Source: Corticicoccus populi (GTDB taxonomy: Bacteria > Bacillota > Bacilli > Staphylococcales > Salinicoccaceae). Taken from it: DNA of 64,000 nt. Positions 33,829-40,607 of the stretch are shown piece by piece (position 1 is the first letter of the stretch; the number at the start of each line of letters is the position of its first letter). The stretch covers positions 434,001-498,000 of the forward strand of contig NZ_JBHUOQ010000001.1 in the NCBI RefSeq assembly GCF_042686195.1, given 5' to 3'. Under the pieces are notes generated by a model. That model was not told where the DNA came from. It was given only the letters and a program-made list of their open reading frames with translations, and searched no databases. The position numbers were made by a program, and so were the translations under genes.

Positions 33829-34337
33829 TATTTCAATTCAACTTTCATTACTGAAGACTCTCCTGCGGTCACATCTGATGTAGAAATAAAGTCATAAGAT
33901 GCAACAACATCATTGCTGTTTGTAATAATCACCGGAGTAATCGTACTGTTGGCTTCTTCTTTAACGAGTGATAAATCTACTTCCACAAGTGTATCACCCG
34001 CTTCTACACGGTCTCCTTCAGATACATGGCCTGTAAAGCCGCGGCCTTCCATTGCCACAGTTTCAAGTCCGATATGAATCAATACTTCAACACCGCTGTC
34101 GGTTTTAATGCCGACGGCATGGTTGGTTTTAAAGACCTGCACTACTTCTCCTGAAACAGGTGCAACGACTTTCCCGTTAGACGGTTCGATACCAAAGCCT
34201 TCCCCCATCATTTTCTCCGAAAATACAGGGTCCGGGATATCTTCGATTTTCACATATTTACCGTTAACAGGTGATTTAATTTCCAGTGGTTCTTTATTCG
34301 CTTCTTCTTTCTTTTTACCGAATAAATTTTTAAACAT
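33828..34337 (-). CDS. crr: PTS glucose-type EIIA component
   Basis: This 169-residue single-domain EIIA protein carries phosphate from HPr to membrane sugar permeases. Both active-site histidines are present: His73 (TNHAVGI) and the phospho-acceptor His88 (LIHIGLETV). A beta-sandwich core (SPVNGKYVKIEDIPDPVFSEK) is evident. Not being fused to EIICB, it can serve several permeases. It lies 22 nt after msrB and overlaps yozE by one base. Confidence 0.93.
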   Translation of the reverse strand: MFKNLFGKKKEEANKEPLEIKSPVNGKYVKIEDIPDPVFSEKMMGEGFGIEPSNGKVVAPVSGEVVQVFKTNHAVGIKTDSGVEVLIHIGLETVAMEGRGFTGHVSEGDRVEAGDTLVEVDLSLVKEEANSTITPVIITNSNDVVASYDFISTSDVTAGESSVMKVELK

Positions 34338-34359
34338 ATCAAATCATCTCCTCAGAAAT

Positions 34360-34791
34360 TTAGTTGTTTTCAAAATGTTTAAGGTATTCTCCGTAGCCCT
34401 TCTCCGACAGTTCTTCTTTCGGGATGAATGTCAGTGCTGCAGAGTTGATGCAGTAACGCATTCCACCGAGTGACTCAGGTCCGTCCGGAAAGACGTGACC
34501 AAGGTGGCTGTCTGAAGATTCACTTCTCACTTCAGTTCTTCTCATGCCGAAAGAGTCATCAAAATGTTCCGAAACATCATCAGAAGATGTTTTATAGAAA
34601 CTCGGCCAGCCGCATGATGAGTCAAACTTATCATGGGAGGTAAATAATACTTCACCACTTATTTTATCAGTATATACACCTTCTTGAAAGTGATTCCAAT
34701 ATTCATTTTGAAACGGCGGCTCTGTGCCGGATTCTTTCATAACATTATATTCGTTCCCGGTTAGTTCTGAAATGTCTTTTTTTTGAGTCAT
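34360..34791 (-). CDS. msrB: Peptide methionine-(R)-sulfoxide reductase
   Basis: This 143-residue enzyme repairs Met-R-sulfoxide. The start at 34791 has GGAGG 8 nt upstream; an upstream in-frame start would lie inside msrA. The catalytic Cys114 is in RYCINSAAL, and Cys60 (SSCGWPSF) is the probable resolving Cys. The two CxxC zinc sites of the metal-containing subclass are absent. It starts 1 nt after the msrA stop. Confidence 0.94.
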   Translation of the reverse strand: MTQKKDISELTGNEYNVMKESGTEPPFQNEYWNHFQEGVYTDKISGEVLFTSHDKFDSSCGWPSFYKTSSDDVSEHFDDSFGMRRTEVRSESSDSHLGHVFPDGPESLGGMRYCINSAALTFIPKEELSEKGYGEYLKHFENN

Positions 34792-34792
34792 T

Positions 34793-35311
34793 TTAATTCC
34801 TCCAGTGTGATTCGATAAATGCTTTTCTGCCGGACCCCTGGTAATACGCATTATAATGACCTGAGTTTTTTAAATAAAAATCCTGGTGCTCAGGTTCAGC
34901 GTCATAAAAGTTTTTATACGGCAGTACCGGTGTGTTGATTGGTGCATTAAATATACCTGCATGATTCAATGAATCAATGACACGTTCTGCTGATTCTTTC
35001 TGCTGCTCATTATGGTAAAAAACAGCGGGCATGTACTGCGGTCCCCTGTCACCGAACTGGCCGCCGGTATCTGTCGGATCGAATGTCTTAAAAAATACGT
35101 TTAAAATTTCTTCGTAGGATATTACAGATTCATCAAAATCAATCTGTACAGCTTCAATGTGACCGGTCGCCCCGCCTGCTACTTCACGATAGGTTGGGTC
35201 CGGTTCGTCACCGTTGGAATATCCGGAGACTACTTTATTGACACCGTCCCATTTGTGGAACGGTTTAACAAGGCACCAGAAACAGCCGCCTGCAAGTGTT
35301 GCTTTTGCCAT
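34793..35311 (-). CDS. msrA: Peptide methionine-(S)-sulfoxide reductase
   Basis: This 172-residue enzyme repairs Met-S-sulfoxide. The start at 35311 (MAKATLAGG) has GAGGTGAT upstream, which excludes the GTG at 35320. GGCFWC holds Cys10 and Cys13; the first is the catalytic residue. The motif GYSNGDEPDPTYREV is standard. It lies directly upstream of msrB so that both stereoisomers are handled by one transcript. Confidence 0.94.
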   Translation of the reverse strand: MAKATLAGGCFWCLVKPFHKWDGVNKVVSGYSNGDEPDPTYREVAGGATGHIEAVQIDFDESVISYEEILNVFFKTFDPTDTGGQFGDRGPQYMPAVFYHNEQQKESAERVIDSLNHAGIFNAPINTPVLPYKNFYDAEPEHQDFYLKNSGHYNAYYQGSGRKAFIESHWRN

Positions 35312-35326
35312 TCTTATCACCTCAAT

Positions 35327-35878
35327 TTATCTTTCTATTGAAAAATACCATGCATCACTGCCGTAATCAATTGTTTCAATCTGAATACCCTCAGGGAGGT
35401 CTTCTTCGAACAGTGAAGGATCAATGACTAAAGCTTTTGTGTCTTCACTGAAACTGACACCTTCCGGCAGCTCTGCTGCCCGGGTGATGACAGTGTAGAG
35501 TGCATCCTGGGATAACGGCAGACTGCCGATATCAATGTTGCTGATATGAAATATGATGTTGTCACTTTCGATATCCGGTTCAATATTAAAAACGGTATTT
35601 ACCGATGCACCAAAAATCTGATTGACTGAATGAAGTGTGATTTCTTCAGTGCTGATATCAACAGTAATGTTGTCACTGCCCGATGTCCTTAATGCATCGT
35701 TGATAAATGTTTCGACTGTTGCATTCGGAAGGATAATCTGAAGTCCTTGTGCCTCACCGTGAGAGTCCCCTGCTTCAGGCTTATCATCATAAGTTCCAGA
35801 CAGTGCACTGTACAGCCAGACAAAAAAGCCGATGTTCAGGACAATCAGTATAATGCTGAGCCATTTCCAGATATTCAT
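35327..35878 (-). CDS. ypmS: YpmS-family membrane-anchored protein
   Basis: This 183-residue protein of the YpmS family (DUF2140) has one N-terminal hydrophobic segment (residues 5-26) and an extracytoplasmic beta-rich domain. Its function is unknown. The start overlaps the dfrA stop by 4 nt. The thyA-dfrA-ypmS order is shared with other Staphylococcaceae from memory. No cysteines are present after the anchor, so it is not a lipoprotein. Confidence 0.82.
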   Translation of the reverse strand: MNIWKWLSIILIVLNIGFFVWLYSALSGTYDDKPEAGDSHGEAQGLQIILPNATVETFINDALRTSGSDNITVDISTEEITLHSVNQIFGASVNTVFNIEPDIESDNIIFHISNIDIGSLPLSQDALYTVITRAAELPEGVSFSEDTKALVIDPSLFEEDLPEGIQIETIDYGSDAWYFSIER

Positions 35879-36357
35879 GACTGTGTCTTTCTGACATAGT
35901 GAATAAATTCATGCGGATATTTATTCCGCGTGTTCACTTCACCTGTTTCTCTGTCAGAGACTGTCCATTCACTGATGTCATATTCCGGGAAGAAAGTATC
36001 CCCCCCGAATGTTTCATATATCCGGGTAACATACATCTCATCCACTAAATGCATCGTCTCTTTGTAAATATTACTGCCTCCGAATATAAATACTTTTCCG
36101 TCGAGTGATTTAATATCATCCACACTGTGAATAATATCCACACCTTCTGCAGTGAAATTCTTATCGCGGGTCATTACTACATTCCTGCGGTTCGGCAGCG
36201 GCCGTCCGATTGAATCATATGTTTTCCTGCCCATGACGATGGTATTTCCTTCAGTTAAACGCTTAACATGTTTTAAATCATCAGGCAGATGCCAGGGCAT
36301 ACTGCCTTTAAAACCAATAACGTTCTGGTCTGCGTGTGCCACAATTAATGAAACCAT
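35875..36357 (-). CDS. dfrA: Dihydrofolate reductase, Tyr98 variant
   Basis: This 160-residue enzyme reduces dihydrofolate with NADPH and is the trimethoprim target. The start at 36357 (MVSLIVAHAD) has AGGAGG 6 nt upstream. Conserved features are NVIGFKGSMPWHLPDDLKH, GRKTYDSIG and FGGSNIY. The last residue of that segment is Tyr98 (codon TAC), aligning with Phe98 of S. aureus DHFR, where Phe-to-Tyr causes trimethoprim resistance. The folate Asp is Asp27. It follows thyA by 10 nt; together they regenerate tetrahydrofolate after dTMP synthesis. Confidence 0.94.
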   Translation of the reverse strand: MVSLIVAHADQNVIGFKGSMPWHLPDDLKHVKRLTEGNTIVMGRKTYDSIGRPLPNRRNVVMTRDKNFTAEGVDIIHSVDDIKSLDGKVFIFGGSNIYKETMHLVDEMYVTRIYETFGGDTFFPEYDISEWTVSDRETGEVNTRNKYPHEFIHYVRKTQS

Positions 36358-36367
36358 ACATTTCCTC

Positions 36368-37321
36368 CTATACCGCAATCGGTGCTTTAATATACGGGTG
36401 ACTTTCATAATGCTCTATTTCAAGATCTTCAAAATTCAAATCAAATATGGACTGTTCACCGTGTATTTTTAACTGCGGCGGCTGATAGCTGTCGCGCCCG
36501 AGCTGGGTTTTTACGGCTTCAAGGTGGTTGCTGTATATATGGGCATCACCCATTGTATGGACGAACTCCCCTGCTTTCAGTCCGCATTCTTTTGCAACCA
36601 GGTGTAAAAGCAGTGCATAGCTTGCAATATTAAACGGTACACCGAGAAACACATCTGCACTTCTCTGATAGAGCTGCAGGCTGAGTATGCCGTCATTCAC
36701 ATAAAACTGAAAGAATGAATGGCACGGAGGCAGCGCCATGTTTTCAATTTCCGCCGGATTCCATGCCGTGACGATATGCCGTCTTGAGTCAGGCTGATTC
36801 TTAATGCCCTCAATCACATCATTTAACTGGTCAATGACCTGTCCATCAGCACCGACCCAGTGACGCCACTGTTTACCGTATACATCACCGAGGCTGCCGT
36901 ATTTTTGACTGAATGCATCATCTTCCAACACTTTTTTCTTAAATGATGCCATCTCACCCTGGTAGATCTCATTAAATTCAGGATCTTTTAATGCCCTGCG
37001 GCCGAAGTCTGTCATATCCGGGCCGTTGTATTCTTCTGACTCTGTCCATTTTTTAAATGCCCATTCATTCCATATATTATTGTTGTACTCAAGTAAGTAT
37101 TTAATATTGGTGTCGCCCCGGATAAACCATATTAACTCTGTAGCAATCATTTTAAAGAATACTTTTTTTGTTGTAAGGAGCGGGAATCCTTCACTTAAGT
37201 CAAAACGCATCTGGTGGCCGAATACTGAATATGTCCCTGTACCGGTACGGTCGTCTTTATATGATCCTTCATCCAGAATTCTCTGAAGCAGATCATGATA
37301 GGCACGATCAAAATTATTCAT
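36368..37321 (-). CDS. thyA: Thymidylate synthase
   Basis: This 317-residue enzyme methylates dUMP to dTMP using methylene-tetrahydrofolate. The catalytic Cys200 is in ALPPCHSFFQFYV. DRTGTGTYSVFG, the RHIVTAWNP phosphate-binding arginines and the C-terminal HPYIKAPIAV are present. The roughly 50-residue insert after residue 90 marks the longer (Staphylococcus/Lactobacillus-like) form. It is the first gene of thyA-dfrA-ypmS-msrA-msrB-crr-yozE-deoD. Confidence 0.96.
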   Translation of the reverse strand: MNNFDRAYHDLLQRILDEGSYKDDRTGTGTYSVFGHQMRFDLSEGFPLLTTKKVFFKMIATELIWFIRGDTNIKYLLEYNNNIWNEWAFKKWTESEEYNGPDMTDFGRRALKDPEFNEIYQGEMASFKKKVLEDDAFSQKYGSLGDVYGKQWRHWVGADGQVIDQLNDVIEGIKNQPDSRRHIVTAWNPAEIENMALPPCHSFFQFYVNDGILSLQLYQRSADVFLGVPFNIASYALLLHLVAKECGLKAGEFVHTMGDAHIYSNHLEAVKTQLGRDSYQPPQLKIHGEQSIFDLNFEDLEIEHYESHPYIKAPIAV

Positions 37322-37331
37322 GGAACCCCTC

Positions 37332-37360
37332 TTTTCATTTCTGTATAATTTATATATAAT
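37332..37360 (+). promoter_or_regulatory. Putative promoter of the micro-ORF
   Basis: TTTTCA (37332-37337) and a perfect TATAAT (37355-37360) are 17 nt apart. The micro-ORF start codon lies 33 nt downstream. Confidence 0.5.
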
Positions 37361-37392
37361 AAGTTTAATGCTAAAACTATGAGGTGTTAATA

Positions 37393-37464
37393 ATGGAAAT
37401 CCTTATGACAATTGGTCTGACATTGATGGCGTGCTATTTTATATCAATGAGTATTTATGAATAA
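37393..37464 (+). CDS. Micro-ORF, 23-residue membrane peptide
   Basis: A 24-codon frame (ATG 37393 to TAA 37464) has GAGGTG 7 nt upstream, a promoter ahead and a strong terminator 13 nt behind. The peptide starts MEILMTIGLTLMACYF and ends SMSIYE: one uninterrupted hydrophobic segment with a single Cys14 and acidic ends. It runs opposite to the genes on both sides. I do not recognise it. It might be a small membrane regulator or a toxin-like peptide; no antitoxin gene or antisense promoter is obvious. Confidence 0.55.
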   Translation: MEILMTIGLTLMACYFISMSIYE

Positions 37465-37477
37465 GAGAATATGCATG

Positions 37478-37511
37478 AAAATCTGGAAAGGCGTGCCTTT
37501 CCAGATTTTTT
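37478..37511. terminator. Terminator shared by micro-ORF and bacilliredoxin gene
   Basis: AAATCTGGAAAGGC, a GT loop and GCCTTTCCAGATTT give a 14-bp perfect stem followed by a T run on the plus strand. The minus-strand bacilliredoxin stop codon touches its edge, so it works for both directions. Confidence 0.92.
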
Positions 37512-37947
37512 ATGAACAATTTTCATCAAATGATGCTTTGATGTCCATCATAATATCATTGATGTCCCGGCCTTCAATATGTTCACGCGGTATAAAATGT
37601 ACGAGGTCCTGCCCTTTGAATAAAGCCATTGAAGGGCTTGATGGTGCCTGTTTGATATATTCACGCATACGCTCTGTCGCAGGTTTATCCTGTCCGGCAA
37701 ACACTGTGCCAAGGTAATCCGGTTTTACCGGGTTCTGAACAGCTACTGTTACTGCAGCGGGACGTGCAAGGCCTGCTGCACAGCCGCAGACACTGTTAAT
37801 GACAACAAAAGCAGTTTCGTCATCTTTAATATCTTTCATAAAGCTGTCCACCGCATCTTCAGTTTCAAGATCGGAAAATGACTGGGAAGTCAGTTCTTCC
37901 CGCATCGGTTTTGCGATTTCTTTCATATATTCTTCATACGGATTCAT
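37510..37947 (-). CDS. Bacilliredoxin (BrxA/BrxB family)
   Basis: This 145-residue thioredoxin-like protein of the YphP/YqiW family removes bacillithiol from S-bacillithiolated proteins. The CGC active site is at 54-56 (NSVCGCAAGL). The start at 37947 (MNPYEEYMKE) follows AAAGGT. bshA, the first bacillithiol synthesis gene, is also in this window, so the redox system is coherent. It follows the cvfC reading frames by 5 nt. Paralogues A and B cannot be told apart here. Confidence 0.9.
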   Translation of the reverse strand: MNPYEEYMKEIAKPMREELTSQSFSDLETEDAVDSFMKDIKDDETAFVVINSVCGCAAGLARPAAVTVAVQNPVKPDYLGTVFAGQDKPATERMREYIKQAPSSPSMALFKGQDLVHFIPREHIEGRDINDIMMDIKASFDENCS

Positions 37948-37952
37948 ATAAT

Positions 37953-38747
37953 CTACCTTTCTCTTTCCTGAATCTGTTTCCACACACTGCCGAGTGCATC
38001 CTCGCCCTGTTCGATTCTCGCGATGGCAATCTCTTTTTGCAGACGAACATCGTACTGATCATCTTTTTGTGATTCGTAAAGGTAAGGAAGGCTCGTTTCA
38101 TCGCCTGTTTCATAAACAAACATCGCAGCCCGCCATCTGACAATCGGACTCTTGTCCTTCAGAAGCGGATACATATCAGAAAGTCCTTCTTTCAGACCGA
38201 GATCACTGTATGCATCTGCGGCAGTTCTTCTGACCGGCACGGACCGGTCGAGAAGCCCCTGTTTTAAATAAGGCAGGGTGCCTGGTACTTCTATCATAGC
38301 AAGCAGGCTGACAGCGGCCCTTCTGACCTGCATTTTCTCATCTGACAGTGCTGTGTTTAAAGTATCATAGTCAGACTCTGTCGGTGTTTCCATGTGGTCA
38401 AGCAGGTTTAAGCGCTCTTTCCAGTCGGCTGCACGCTTTAAATCAGCTTCCGTTACTTTAAAGTAGCGTTTCGGTTCCGGTGTTTTCCGGGACTTACTTT
38501 CAGTGACCAGCGTTTTTAATCGTTCATCATTATACAGCGCATCGATTTCTTCTGTCACTTCAGTGAAAATGTCCTCGACCCGGCCGAAACGCACTCCGAG
38601 CCGCTGCCATTTCCGGGCCATGATAATGTTGTCTTCCGGCAGTGTTGCTTCTGCCACAGCTGTGATAAAACGGTTATCCAGCTGGCGGCGGTGTTCTGTA
38701 CCGTCATTTAGTTTTAACTGGTACGGAATATTTTTAAAGGTCAGCAT
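37953..38747 (-). CDS. cvfC: CvfC C-terminal part, HEAT repeats (out of frame)
   Basis: This frame holds the C-terminal two thirds of conserved virulence factor C: HEAT-like helical repeats (for example VRRAAVSLLAMIEVPGTLPYL, VRRTAADAYSDLG, VRWRAAMFVYETGDE) and the conserved end EDALGSVWKQ. The first ATG is at 38747 but has no good ribosome site. The same frame runs upstream without a stop to the A9 tract at 38787-38795, giving a junction (KKLEHKDPYGEVSVEMLTFK) that continues the N-terminal domain. S. aureus CvfC is one protein of about 374 residues from memory; fused, this one would have 369. It is either frameshift-expressed, phase-variable, a pseudogene or a sequencing error. Confidence 0.8.
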   Translation of the reverse strand: MLTFKNIPYQLKLNDGTEHRRQLDNRFITAVAEATLPEDNIIMARKWQRLGVRFGRVEDIFTEVTEEIDALYNDERLKTLVTESKSRKTPEPKRYFKVTEADLKRAADWKERLNLLDHMETPTESDYDTLNTALSDEKMQVRRAAVSLLAMIEVPGTLPYLKQGLLDRSVPVRRTAADAYSDLGLKEGLSDMYPLLKDKSPIVRWRAAMFVYETGDETSLPYLYESQKDDQYDVRLQKEIAIARIEQGEDALGSVWKQIQERER

Positions 38748-38782
38748 TTCTACACTGACTTCACCGTAAGGATCTTTATGTT

Positions 38783-38797
38783 CTAGTTTTTTTTTAC
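38783..38797 (-). other. A9 slippery tract with adjacent stop in cvfC
   Basis: On the minus strand GTAAAAAAAAACTAG is read GTA AAA AAA AAC TAG in the N-terminal frame. A AAA AAC is a canonical -1 slippery heptamer, and the stop follows at once. Nine A residues are also long enough for transcriptional slippage or phase variation. A Shine-Dalgarno-like GGTGAT lies just upstream. Confidence 0.6.
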
Positions 38798-39061
38798 ATC
38801 ACCGGATGCTTGATTGAATGTTTCTTCAATCTGGGGAATCACTACTTCCCAGTCTGCACGGGGACTCTTATCGACAGATACAAAGTCAAGTGCATGAAAT
38901 ACGCTTGTTACATCCTCAAGTTCTAAAATACTGTTAATAAAGCCCGGTGCATCTTCAGTAACCTCTTTATAAGTTGATGATTTCATATCACCTTTTTCTT
39001 CATTCAAAGTGATTTTCATAGTGTGCGGGTTTGGTGTCGGGTCTATTCTGACAATTTCCAT
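38783..39061 (-). CDS. cvfC: CvfC N-terminal part, Nfu-N-like domain
   Basis: This 92-residue frame (MEIVRIDPTPNPHTMKI...) is the NifU/Nfu N-terminal-type scaffold domain that begins S. aureus CvfC. AGGAGG lies 6 nt before the ATG. The frame ends DVKKN-stop right after the A9 tract; reading one base back at that tract joins it to the HEAT-repeat frame. The preceding zinc-finger gene ends 10 nt upstream and its TAG overlaps this ribosome site. Confidence 0.8.
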   Translation of the reverse strand: MEIVRIDPTPNPHTMKITLNEEKGDMKSSTYKEVTEDAPGFINSILELEDVTSVFHALDFVSVDKSPRADWEVVIPQIEETFNQASGDVKKN

Positions 39062-39071
39062 TCTGTTCCTC

Positions 39072-39245
39072 CTATTGCAGCTGATTACCGTGGCTGCGTA
39101 TTTTAAGTCCGACAGAACACTCGCTGATACAAAATTTGTGAGCCTGTGTTCTGCTTTCTTCATCACGTTTTATCTTTTTAATCAGACAATTTTTACAGTA
39201 ACGTGCTTCAAGTTGGTTGATTTTTTCAAGTGTTTTAAAGTTCAT
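39072..39245 (-). CDS. Small zinc-finger domain protein
   Basis: This 57-residue protein is short enough to be overlooked. The ATG at 39245 has a strong AAGGAGG 6 nt upstream. Four cysteines at 17, 20, 39 and 43 (YCKNC and FCISEC) form a likely zinc site, with basic helices between (IKKIKRDEESR). It matches a small zinc-finger family found in Bacillales from memory; its function is unknown. Its TAG overlaps the cvfC ribosome binding site, so the two genes are probably coupled. Confidence 0.82.
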   Translation of the reverse strand: MNFKTLEKINQLEARYCKNCLIKKIKRDEESRTQAHKFCISECSVGLKIRSHGNQLQ

Positions 39246-39282
39246 GGTCAACCTCCTTTATTAATTATACAAAAGATAGCAC

Positions 39283-39317
39283 TATAAAAAAAGAAATGAC
39301 TTTAAAAGTCACTTCTT
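39283..39317 (-). terminator. Terminator of the RNase H-like gene
   Basis: On the minus strand AAGAAGTGACTT, TTA and AAGTCATTTCTT form a 12-bp stem (one G-U) followed by TTTTT. It overlaps the last codons of the RNase H-like gene and precedes the zinc-finger gene and its -10 (TATAAT). Confidence 0.85.
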
Positions 39318-39713
39318 TTTTCTGCTGTACAGTGCATCTTTCGCAAGTCTGTCTGCATTCTTATTGTTTTTACGGGGCATATGACTGACGAGAAATAAAT
39401 CAAACTGCGGCATCTCTTTTTTTATCCGGTCAAAGTATGGACGAAATTTCTTGTTCTTGACGTGATTTTTTTCAAAGCTGTCACTGATGATTTTTGAGTC
39501 CGTATAAATGATTAAAGAACGGATATTGAGTTCCAGAGCCTTTTCCACACCGAGTATCAATGCTGCCCATTCCGCTTCATGGTTATCGAGTGCACCGAAG
39601 TATTCTGAGTATTCTATTGTTCCGTCCTCTGTTTTAAATACTGCGGCACCTGCTGCTTCTTTCGGATCAGTCTTTGCGGCCGCGTCGATATATAAGCTTG
39701 CGATAACAGACAC
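39309..39713 (-). CDS. RNase HI-like protein
   Basis: This 134-residue protein of the reverse-transcriptase-like/RNase H fold (YpdQ type) has acidic residues Asp10 (LYIDAAAK), Glu48 (HEAEWAAL), Asp71 (YTDSK) and an Asp in NADRLAKDAL. It would cleave RNA in RNA-DNA hybrids. The start is odd: the GAGGTG ribosome-like sequence contains the only usable start (GTG 39713). A canonical spacing would point to an ATC codon four residues later. It follows the exonuclease gene by 3 nt. Confidence 0.82.
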   Translation of the reverse strand: MSVIASLYIDAAAKTDPKEAAGAAVFKTEDGTIEYSEYFGALDNHEAEWAALILGVEKALELNIRSLIIYTDSKIISDSFEKNHVKNKKFRPYFDRIKKEMPQFDLFLVSHMPRKNNKNADRLAKDALYSRKKK

Positions 39714-39716
39714 CTC

Positions 39717-40595
39717 TTATAAATTTAATGAATGCAGGTACTTCCGGCTGATTTTTAAGTCATGATTCGTAAGGACCTGATCGATATGTCCGGTATCCAC
39801 TTGGTACGGACTGTGCTGCAGGTACTCATCCACCGGTACCGGTACATCAGTAATAATCGCTGCAAGCTTTTTTGATATCTGCAGTGATTCGAGATCATTT
39901 TCAATTTTATTTCTGACACTCGGTGTCAGTGCGCCGAGCGACTCAAGGAGTACATCCACACTGCCGTGTGCCTGAATCAGTTTAAGAGCGGTTTTTTCAC
40001 CAATGCCTTTAACCCCGGGGTATCCGTCACTGGTATCCCCCATTAACGCCTTCACATCGATGAACTGCGCAGGTGTAATACCGTATTCGCCGGTAAAAAT
40101 ATCCGTTGTATACTGATGGTATTCGGTATAGCCTTTTTTGGTCAGCCAGATTTTATTACGGTTGTCCAAAAGCTGAAGAAGATCCCGGTCACCGCTCACA
40201 ATGGTCATGTCTGAATCATGATTCATGGTACTGAGGGTACCGATGATATCATCCGCTTCATACCCGGTAATTCCAAGCTGATAAATACCCATGTCGTGAA
40301 TGATTTCCTTAACATAGTCAAACTGCGGAATCATTTCATCAGGCGGCGCCTCACGGTTCGCTTTATATTCTTTGAACCATTCATTACGCACGGTTTCTCT
40401 GCCCATATCCCATGTCATTACAACATTTGTCGGCTGTATGGTCTCTATCAATTTCAGAGAGTGACGCACGACACCCTGAATACCGTTCGTCGGAATATTT
40501 TTTTCGTTATACATAAACTGGTTTCTGAAACTTGTGGCATAGAAATGACGGAACAAGAGTGCCATGCCGTCAATGACAAGTGTTTTTTTAGTCAT
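39717..40595 (-). CDS. ypcP: 5'-3' exonuclease (YpcP/FEN-like)
   Basis: This 292-residue protein corresponds to the 5' nuclease domain of DNA polymerase I as a separate protein, acting on flaps and RNA primers. Acidic metal ligands lie in LVIDGMALLF, TWDMGRETVRN, EADDIIGTL, SGDRDLLQLL and GDTSDGYPGVKGIGEKTA (helix-hairpin-helix). AGAGG precedes the ATG at 9 nt. It lies between the RNase H-like and rhodanese genes, and the exonuclease/RNase H pairing suggests a joint role in primer removal. Confidence 0.9.
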   Translation of the reverse strand: MTKKTLVIDGMALLFRHFYATSFRNQFMYNEKNIPTNGIQGVVRHSLKLIETIQPTNVVMTWDMGRETVRNEWFKEYKANREAPPDEMIPQFDYVKEIIHDMGIYQLGITGYEADDIIGTLSTMNHDSDMTIVSGDRDLLQLLDNRNKIWLTKKGYTEYHQYTTDIFTGEYGITPAQFIDVKALMGDTSDGYPGVKGIGEKTALKLIQAHGSVDVLLESLGALTPSVRNKIENDLESLQISKKLAAIITDVPVPVDEYLQHSPYQVDTGHIDQVLTNHDLKISRKYLHSLNL

Positions 40596-40607
40596 AATAA
40601 AAATCCT

